NCBI GenBank assembly: GCA_017475415.1
Contig: JAFVFM010000014.1
Location: forward strand, 1 to 12,124
Length of the DNA: 12,124 nucleotides
Reading direction: 5' to 3'
Source: Solobacterium sp.
GTDB lineage: Bacteria > Bacillota_I > Bacilli_A > Erysipelotrichales > Erysipelotrichaceae
Shown here: piece by piece, positions 5,098 through 10,683 of the stretch
Layout of the letters: the number at the start of each line of letters is the position of its first letter
How positions within the stretch are numbered: position 1 is the first letter of the stretch
Notes under the pieces: generated by a model
Databases searched by the model: none
Told to the model about the DNA's origin: nothing
What the model saw: only the letters and a program-made list of their open reading frames with translations
Position numbers and translations under genes: made by a program

Positions 5098-7935
5098 ATG
5101 AAAAGAATAATCCGTTTTATTTTAATGCTAAGTTTATTAGCGAGTCTTTTGCCTTTTAATATGTTTGAAGCAAAGGCACAAGAGGTTTTTTATGTTGATG
5201 GTAATGGTGGGAAGACTTATAATGAAAAACTTGATGTGATTCAAAATGAAGTTGGGAGTAATATAGGGCATAATAGATATCAATATTGGTTTGTGAAAGA
5301 TAATGCAGAACAAACAGTAGTCGGCTGGTGTTTGGATCGAGGATGTGCTGTTGAAGTTTCCGAAGATTATAAACCTTCGGCTGGCGAAACAGTATATGCA
5401 AAATGGGGTGAAGGTATAAAAGTTACTCTACATGGGGGAAAAGGAACTTTTGAAGATGGTTCTTATACAAAAACATTTTGTGAAGCAAAAGGTGAATTAT
5501 TTGATATGTTTCCTAAACCTACTTCTTGGGATGGAGATGAATTTTATTGCTGGGCATTTGATCCGAATGGTAATGATTCTTTATATTTCGCTCAAACTGT
5601 TCTAGATAAAGATTGTGATATTTATGCGATTTATAAAAGTGATTATGAATTAAAAGAAGCTGAATCTAAAGGCTTAGTAAGAATTACTTATGACTATAGA
5701 AATTATGAAGATCCGAATGGTTATAAAAAAACATATAAGTATATACCAAAAGGTTCGAAAATCGATTTGAGCTTTGATGAAGGTTATGCTCCAGAAGGAA
5801 AAAAATTTGTTGGATGGGCTGAAGGTTTTGGCTATTTTGATCCACTACCAAAGGATTTTGAATATATAGCAAATTCACATACTCCATTATTTGCATGTTA
5901 TACAATTCCAGTAATTTTAAATGGTAATGGCGGATATTTAAATGGAGATAGAAGCCAAACCATTCTTTACGAAAAAAATGATTATTATATGACGAATTCG
6001 ACTTACGGTTTTAAACATGATATATATAATAGAATAATTGGTTGGTATAAAGATCCTGAATGTACAATACCAATTGGAGATAATTATCAAGCAAAACCTG
6101 ATGAACCATTATACCTTAAATGGGATCCTAAGGTGGAAATAGAATCAATTAATTTTGATAATTATAATATTACGTTAGAGGAAGGTGAAAGCAAAATTTT
6201 AGAGCCTATTCTTAAACCTAGCCATGCTCCAATTGAAGATATTGAATGGATAAGCGGAAATCAAAATATTGTTACTGTAGAGAATGGAAAAATCACGGGC
6301 ATATCTGAAGGTGAATCATTTATCAATGTATTTACTGAAGGATATTGGAAGAATATGGTTAATATTAAGGTGATAAAACCAACTATCAAACCTTCTAAGG
6401 TGAAATTTGAGCAATCAATTATCGGTTTAGATGTAGGCGGTGCAGATCGATTAGTCGCGACTGTTGAACCTGAGAATGCAGAAGATAAGGAATTATTCTG
6501 GTCGAGTAGCGATGAGAGTATAGTTATTGTAAATGATGAGGGAAGAATTGAAGGGCTAAAAGAAGGGAATGCGATAATTACTGCAAAAACAAAAAATGGT
6601 ATTTCAGCATCAGTCAGTGTTTCTGTTACACAGCCCGTTGTTTTAGTGGGATTAGATAAATATGAAATCAAATTGAAAGTTGGTGAATCAGATAAAATTA
6701 ATGTAAAAATTTACCCTGAAAATGCTAGAAATAAAAATTATATTTTCTCTAATGAAAATCCTGAAATTGCTAGTATTGATGGATTAGGTAATATAATTGC
6801 TAAAAGTGCTGGTGAAACAACAATTACAGCTTGGTCAAATGATTATTTAGGTCAATATGCTGATCAACTATCGGCTAAGTGTAAAGTAATAGTTGAAGAA
6901 GATAAAGTTAATGTAAGAGATATAACAATTAATAATCCTAAAACAAGCTTAACTATAGGTGAAACTGCTACTAATACAATTACTGTTACTCCAACTAATG
7001 CTACAAATAAAGAAGTTATTTGGTCTACTAGTGATAGTAAAGTGGCTACTGTCGATGAAAATGGTAATGTGACTGCTAAAGCAGTTGGTGCGGCTACGAT
7101 TTTTGTTATATCCAGAGAAAATAACAACATATCTGCTACTTATACATTAACAGTAAAAGCTAAAGAAGAAGCTAAACCTGGTTGCGTACAAGGAAAAGAT
7201 AATATTACTAACTTTGTAACACGTTTATATGAATTATGTTTAGAGCGTTGTCCTGATTCTAATGGATTAAAGTATTGGACAAATGATTTAAAATCAGGAA
7301 GACAAACAGCTGCACAAGTAGCTAAAGGCTTCTTTGAAAGTAATGAAATGAAGAATCTAAAACTAAGCAATGAAGAATTTGTAAAGCGGTGTTATAGAGT
7401 GATGATGAATAGAGAAGCAGATAATAGTGGTAAAGCCTATTGGATGGATAGACTAGCAGTAGGTATGACTAGATTATCTGTAGTTAAGGGATTTGTTGCT
7501 AGTAATGAATTTACAAAGATATGTCAAGATTATAAAGTAACTAAAGGTAATATTGATACAGTAGAAAATAGAGACCTAAATTATGGTGTTACAGCCTTTA
7601 TTGCTAGATGCTTCAAGAGTGTATTAGGTAGGGGCTATGACGTAAATGGTTTAAATTATTGGACAGGAAAAATCATGGAATCTGCCAATAAGAAAGAAGA
7701 AGCAGCTAATGCTGCATCAAGTGGCTTCTTCAATTCTAATGAATTCTTAAATAAAGGCTTAAGTGATAGAGACTTTATTAAAGTATGTTATAGAACATTC
7801 TTAGATAGAGAAGCAGACGCTAGAGGATTGAATTATTGGTTAACCCAAATGCCTAAGGGTAAAGATGTAATACTAAAAGGCTTCGCGAATTCGAATGAAT
7901 TTAATGCCATTATGGCTAGATATGGTATTCGCTAA
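5098..7935 (+). CDS. Secreted modular surface protein: InlB-like repeats, Big_2 domains, C-terminal DUF4214
   Basis: A 945-residue exported protein. The signal peptide is residues 1-27 (basic start KR, hydrophobic core ILMLSLLASLLPF, likely cleavage after AKA). Four InlB/Flg_new-like beta repeats of about 75 residues follow (roughly 28-104, 105-180, 192-270, 271-343), recognised by VVGWCLD, FYCWAFD, FVGWAEG and IIGWYKD and by endings such as VYAKW and LYLKW. Four Big_2-like domains come next (about 346-426, 430-513, 514-600, 604-687), the last with VIWSTSDSKVATVDENGNVTAKAVGAATI. The C-terminus has two DUF4214 domains (703-814, 831-945). No catalytic motif is visible. No LPXTG, GW or S-layer homology signal is seen, so surface retention, if any, may depend on DUF4214. 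An adhesin or wall-associated scaffold is a reasonable inference; the ligand is unknown. AGGAAGG at 5081-5087 supports the start, and promoter and terminator make it a single-gene unit. Confidence 0.88.
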   Translation: MKRIIRFILMLSLLASLLPFNMFEAKAQEVFYVDGNGGKTYNEKLDVIQNEVGSNIGHNRYQYWFVKDNAEQTVVGWCLDRGCAVEVSEDYKPSAGETVYAKWGEGIKVTLHGGKGTFEDGSYTKTFCEAKGELFDMFPKPTSWDGDEFYCWAFDPNGNDSLYFAQTVLDKDCDIYAIYKSDYELKEAESKGLVRITYDYRNYEDPNGYKKTYKYIPKGSKIDLSFDEGYAPEGKKFVGWAEGFGYFDPLPKDFEYIANSHTPLFACYTIPVILNGNGGYLNGDRSQTILYEKNDYYMTNSTYGFKHDIYNRIIGWYKDPECTIPIGDNYQAKPDEPLYLKWDPKVEIESINFDNYNITLEEGESKILEPILKPSHAPIEDIEWISGNQNIVTVENGKITGISEGESFINVFTEGYWKNMVNIKVIKPTIKPSKVKFEQSIIGLDVGGADRLVATVEPENAEDKELFWSSSDESIVIVNDEGRIEGLKEGNAIITAKTKNGISASVSVSVTQPVVLVGLDKYEIKLKVGESDKINVKIYPENARNKNYIFSNENPEIASIDGLGNIIAKSAGETTITAWSNDYLGQYADQLSAKCKVIVEEDKVNVRDITINNPKTSLTIGETATNTITVTPTNATNKEVIWSTSDSKVATVDENGNVTAKAVGAATIFVISRENNNISATYTLTVKAKEEAKPGCVQGKDNITNFVTRLYELCLERCPDSNGLKYWTNDLKSGRQTAAQVAKGFFESNEMKNLKLSNEEFVKRCYRVMMNREADNSGKAYWMDRLAVGMTRLSVVKGFVASNEFTKICQDYKVTKGNIDTVENRDLNYGVTAFIARCFKSVLGRGYDVNGLNYWTGKIMESANKKEEAANAASSGFFNSNEFLNKGLSDRDFIKVCYRTFLDREADARGLNYWLTQMPKGKDVILKGFANSNEFNAIMARYGIR
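7204..7932 (+). repeat. Two DUF4214 domains, four half-repeats of about 56 residues
   Basis: Residues 703-757, 758-814, 831-889 and 890-945 of the protein share one pattern: an aromatic/basic start (RLYELCL, RCYRVMM, RCFKSVL, VCYRTFL), an R-x-x-D-x-x-G-x-x-YW loop, then GFF or GF followed by SNE. Each pair makes one DUF4214 domain. The same pattern recurs at the end of the next gene. The function of DUF4214 is not established. Confidence 0.8.
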
Positions 7936-7957
7936 TTTTGATTAATGAAAATAAAAA

Positions 7958-7984
7958 GGAAAGGCTCTTATAAGGGGCCTTTTT
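7958..7984 (+). terminator. Intrinsic terminator of the 945-residue surface protein gene
   Basis: AAAGGCTC (7960-7967) pairs with GGGCCTTT (7975-7982) with one G-U pair around a short AT-rich loop, and the T run continues to 7984. It lies 22 nt after the stop codon. Confidence 0.85.
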
Positions 7985-8049
7985 CTACTTTATTGGTTAA
8001 AAATTGCGTGCGAGAAATACCGTGTGTTTTAATTGTGTGTAGTTCGCAA

Positions 8050-8104
8050 ATTGAATCGTAATACATTTTTGATTATTTGAGAGTCTATGATTCAATATTT
8101 TTTT
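8050..8104 (+). other. Long AT-rich inverted repeat followed by a T run; possible terminator or operator
   Basis: ATTGAATCGTA (8050-8060) pairs with TATGATTCAAT (8086-8096): 11 bp with one G-U pair and a 25-nt loop, followed by A and seven T (8098-8104). It lies between a complete terminator (7958-7984) and the next promoter (8127-8155), so it does not obviously belong to either neighbouring gene. A second terminator for read-through, the end of a small untranslated RNA, or a regulator site are all possible. No convincing ORF is visible in 7985-8126. Confidence 0.4.
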
Positions 8105-8126
8105 ACTGCAAACTTCTTTATTCTAT

Positions 8127-8155
8127 TTGTATTCATTAAGAAAAAAAGGTATTAT
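8127..8155 (+). promoter_or_regulatory. Predicted promoter of the 777-residue surface protein gene
   Basis: TTGTAT at 8127-8132, a 17-bp spacer, then TATTAT at 8150-8155 (5 of 6 consensus). The predicted transcription start near 8162 would put the hairpin at 8163-8178 at the very 5' end of the message. Confidence 0.6.
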
Positions 8156-8162
8156 TTTAATA

Positions 8163-8178
8163 ATCGCTTAATAGCGAT
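8163..8178 (+). promoter_or_regulatory. Compact hairpin at the predicted 5' end of the surface protein mRNA
   Basis: ATCGCT and AGCGAT form a perfect 6-bp stem with a TAAT loop, just downstream of the predicted transcription start and 7 nt before the ribosome site AGGGAGG (8185-8191). A hairpin at the 5' end often stabilises mRNA against degradation; that role is inferred. It leaves the Shine-Dalgarno exposed. Confidence 0.5.
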
Positions 8179-8197
8179 AAGTTAAGGGAGGTATTTC

Positions 8198-10531
8198 ATG
8201 AAGAAGATACTTACAATAGCTTTATCTATAGTTATTACGCTGACAACAATATTCTTACCTAATAATTATGAAGTGTCAGCTTTAAATATATTATCTGGTG
8301 CTAAGGGTAGTGATTATACAAAGAATGCTGCTTTAGCGAATAAATTAGATCAAATTTTTGCCGGAAATGCGAATGTATATGCATCAAGTTATGGTGGCTT
8401 AGCGAATCCTGTTAATGTTAAGCTTGGTAGTTATTCTGTTCCAAATAATGGTGTACCTATGTTTGTTGGGCCTCGTGGAGGAGGTGCATTAACGAGTGGT
8501 ACTTCCTGCTATATTTATGCAAATGGTGTATATTATACATTATTTAATGAAGTAGTAAGTAGTCCAACACCAATGAAGAATTCTGAAGCACTTACAATAG
8601 GTGCAGATCACACCATGACTTATGAGAACTTTGTAAAGTGGGGTGTAAGAAATGCACCTGGTGCATATTTCCGCTTACCATATCATTCCTTTGTTGTATT
8701 AAAGTATGATAAAAATAATTTAACTGTATTGGAAGGTAATGCAGATGGTTATCAAAGAGGTTTAGTAAAAATCACTTCAATTAGATGGGATCAAGTATAT
8801 ACTTTCTTTTGGACCACACAAGTAAATTATATTGTACAACCAAAAGAAGCATACTTTAGATCTTTATATGGGTCTGGTTCATCTACTACAACAAATCCAG
8901 TAACGAAATATAGTATTGTATTTGACGCTAATGGAGGTAGTGGTGCTCCAAGTAAACAAACCAAAACCAAAGATGTTACATTAAAATTAAGTACAGATAT
9001 ACCGACTAGAAAAGGCTATTCTTTCTTAGGCTGGTCTACTTCTAGTAGTGCGACTAAAGCTGAATATAAGGCAGGTGCGAATTATACAAAGAATGCAAAT
9101 GCTACATTATATGCTATATGGGAAAAAAGTAAGGTGGCAGTTAGTTCTGTTGCTTTAAATAAAACATCCTTAACCATGAAAAATGGTGAAACAGCAACAC
9201 TTACTGCAACAGTTAAACCAAATAATGCTTCCAATAAGTCTATTACTTGGTCTAGTAGTGATACTAAGGTTGCTACAGTTGATGCTAATGGTAAAGTGAG
9301 TGCTAAGGGTAAAGGTAGTGCTACAATCACTGCTACAACAAATGATGGTAAAAAGAAGGCTACATGTAAAGTTACTGTAACCCAACCTGTTACAGGTGTG
9401 TCGTTAAATAAAACTAGTGCTTCGCTGAATATTGGTGCTACTTTAGCATTAAGTGCTACTGTAAAACCAACGAATGCGAATAATAAGAATGTAACATGGG
9501 CTTCTAGTAATACCAAAGTAGCTACAGTTGATGCTAATGGTAAGGTAAGTGCTAAAGCTAAAGGTAGTGCAACGATTACAGTTACAACAAAAGATGGTAG
9601 TAAAAAAGCTACCTGCAAAATAACCGTAAAACAACCAGTTACTTCTGTTACATTAAATAAAACTAGTGAAACAGTAAATAAAGGCAAAACAGTAACCTTA
9701 ACAGCTACTGTTAAACCAGATAATGCAGATAATAAAGCTGTAACTTGGGCTAGTAGTAATACAAGTGTAGCTACAGTTGATGCGAGTGGTAAAGTAACAG
9801 CGAAGGCTAATGGTACAGCAAAAATAACTGTTACAACAAAAGATGGTAAAAAGACAGCTACCTATACAATTACAGTCATTTCTCAAGAAAAAGTTACCTT
9901 TAATACAACGAGTGCTACACTTGGCGTAAAGAAGGCTGGTAAATACCAAAATACAATACAAATTAAAGCTACAGTAGAACCTAATGCGAAATTAACATGG
10001 TCGAGTAGTGATCCTAAGATTGCTAAGGTAGATCAAAATGGTTTAGTTACAGCAGTAAGTGATTCTGGTGTTGGTGTAAGTAGTGTTACCATTACTGCTA
10101 AAACAGCTAATGGTGGAAAGGCTACAGCTAAGATTATAGTAGAAGATCCAATTAATGCTTTTGTAAGAAGATTATATTCTTATTGCTTAAATCGTACTGC
10201 AGATGCTAATGGCTTTGCCTATTGGACAAAGATGTTAAGAAATAAAGAAATTACAGCTTCTAAAGCAGTACAAGGTTTCTTTGAAAGCAATGAAATGGTG
10301 AAATTAAAACTAAGTGACCGTGAATTCTTAAAACGTTGTTATTTAGTGATGATGGGCCGTAACGCAGCTTCTAGTGAATTAGATTATTGGCAAAATGAAA
10401 TCAAAAGAAGGAAGATGTATAGAAGAGGTGTTATCGAACAATTCATTCTAAGTAATGAATTTACTAAGATATGCAAAGATTATAATTTACAAAGAGGCTA
10501 TATCGACTATAGTATTCCTCTAATTTATTAA
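8198..10531 (+). CDS. Secreted protein with CHAP/NlpC-like candidate hydrolase domain, InlB repeat, Big_2 repeats and DUF4214
   Basis: A 777-residue exported protein. The signal peptide covers about residues 1-28 (KK start, hydrophobic core, cleavage near VSA). An N-terminal domain (about 30-222) has SGTSCYIYANGVYYTLF with Cys104, PYHSFVVLKY with His163, and LTVLEGNADG with Glu179/Asn181. The order and spacing Cys, then His 59 residues later, then an acidic or amide residue 16-18 later resemble papain-fold CHAP and NlpC/P60 wall hydrolases or amidases. This is pattern matching, not proof of activity. An InlB/Flg_new-like repeat follows (about 238-310: FDANGGSG, YSFLGWS, LYAIW), then three near-identical Big_2 repeats (315-563), a divergent Big-like unit (564-649) and one DUF4214 (652-770). 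It has no LPXTG. AGGGAGG at 8185-8191, 6 nt before ATG, sets the start. It probably acts on or binds the cell wall or surface glycans. Its own promoter and terminator make it monocistronic. Confidence 0.87.
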   Translation: MKKILTIALSIVITLTTIFLPNNYEVSALNILSGAKGSDYTKNAALANKLDQIFAGNANVYASSYGGLANPVNVKLGSYSVPNNGVPMFVGPRGGGALTSGTSCYIYANGVYYTLFNEVVSSPTPMKNSEALTIGADHTMTYENFVKWGVRNAPGAYFRLPYHSFVVLKYDKNNLTVLEGNADGYQRGLVKITSIRWDQVYTFFWTTQVNYIVQPKEAYFRSLYGSGSSTTTNPVTKYSIVFDANGGSGAPSKQTKTKDVTLKLSTDIPTRKGYSFLGWSTSSSATKAEYKAGANYTKNANATLYAIWEKSKVAVSSVALNKTSLTMKNGETATLTATVKPNNASNKSITWSSSDTKVATVDANGKVSAKGKGSATITATTNDGKKKATCKVTVTQPVTGVSLNKTSASLNIGATLALSATVKPTNANNKNVTWASSNTKVATVDANGKVSAKAKGSATITVTTKDGSKKATCKITVKQPVTSVTLNKTSETVNKGKTVTLTATVKPDNADNKAVTWASSNTSVATVDASGKVTAKANGTAKITVTTKDGKKTATYTITVISQEKVTFNTTSATLGVKKAGKYQNTIQIKATVEPNAKLTWSSSDPKIAKVDQNGLVTAVSDSGVGVSSVTITAKTANGGKATAKIIVEDPINAFVRRLYSYCLNRTADANGFAYWTKMLRNKEITASKAVQGFFESNEMVKLKLSDREFLKRCYLVMMGRNAASSELDYWQNEIKRRKMYRRGVIEQFILSNEFTKICKDYNLQRGYIDYSIPLIY
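9140..9886 (+). repeat. Three tandem 249-bp (83-residue) Big_2 repeats
   Basis: Units at 9140-9388, 9389-9637 and 9638-9886 are each exactly 83 codons and begin at equivalent positions (VSSVALNKTS, VTGVSLNKTS, VTSVTLNKTS). All contain SSNTKVATVDANGKVSAK or a close variant. The DNA is also alike: GCTACAGTTGATG recurs in all three. Such repeats can expand or contract by recombination, and their codon bias produces long spurious open frames on the other strand. Confidence 0.88.
10151..10528 (+). repeat. DUF4214 domain of the 777-residue protein (two half-repeats, second degenerate)
   Basis: Residues 652-706 match the first half-repeat of the preceding gene closely (FVRRLYSYCLNRTADANGF, GFFESNEMVKLKLS). 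Residues 707-770 match the second (REFLKRCYLVMMGR, SNEFTKICKDY), but its usual D-x-x-G loop is replaced by NAASSELDYW. The DNA around GAAAG-AATGAAATG is nearly the same in both genes, showing that the modules are paralogous. Confidence 0.78.
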
Positions 10532-10534
10532 TGT

Positions 10535-10560
10535 AAGTGTTGTTTAGCATCACTTTTTTT
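10535..10560 (+). terminator. Intrinsic terminator of the 777-residue surface protein gene
   Basis: AAGTG (10535-10539) pairs with CACTT, continued inward by TG/CA across one T-T mismatch, with a 5-nt loop and a run of T to 10560. It begins 4 nt after the stop codon. Confidence 0.82.
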
Positions 10561-10622
10561 AAGTTATTTTAGTAGACTTAATACACTATATTATTCTTAC
10601 AAAGTATATGATTTTTTGACTG

Positions 10623-10651
10623 TTGTTTGCCTAAGTTATGCATTTTATAAT
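10623..10651 (+). promoter_or_regulatory. Predicted promoter of the CAP-domain gene
   Basis: TTGTTT at 10623-10628, a 17-bp spacer, then a perfect TATAAT at 10646-10651. A better -35 match, TTGACT at 10616-10621, lies 24 bp from the -10 and is too far. Transcription would begin near 10658, and the ribosome site AAGGGGG (10671-10677) is 6 nt before ATG 10684. Confidence 0.65.
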
Positions 10652-10683
10652 GATTGTAGTGATTGATTGTAAGGGGGTTTTTT

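Noticed and set aside
9082..9687. Long open frame (201 codons) on the minus strand, plus shorter ones at 9449-9961
   Set aside because: It lies exactly opposite the Big_2 repeats. The regular GCT/ACA/GTT codon use of those repeats removes stops from the other strand. The translation is low-complexity (Val/Leu/Ala/Phe) and no ribosome site or domain supports it.
9140..9886. CRISPR-like or mobile-element repeat
   Set aside because: The period is 249 bp with full coding continuity and protein-level conservation, so these are Big_2 domain repeats. No short palindromic repeats, spacers or transposase are present.
7500..10531. LPXTG sorting signals in the two complete surface proteins
   Set aside because: The C-termini end in ARYGIR and YSIPLIY with no LPXTG motif, hydrophobic segment or basic tail.
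10616..10651. TTGACT at 10616 as the -35 box for the CAP gene
   Set aside because: It lies 24 bp from TATAAT, too far for a normal sigma-A promoter. TTGTTT at 10623 gives the standard 17-bp spacer.
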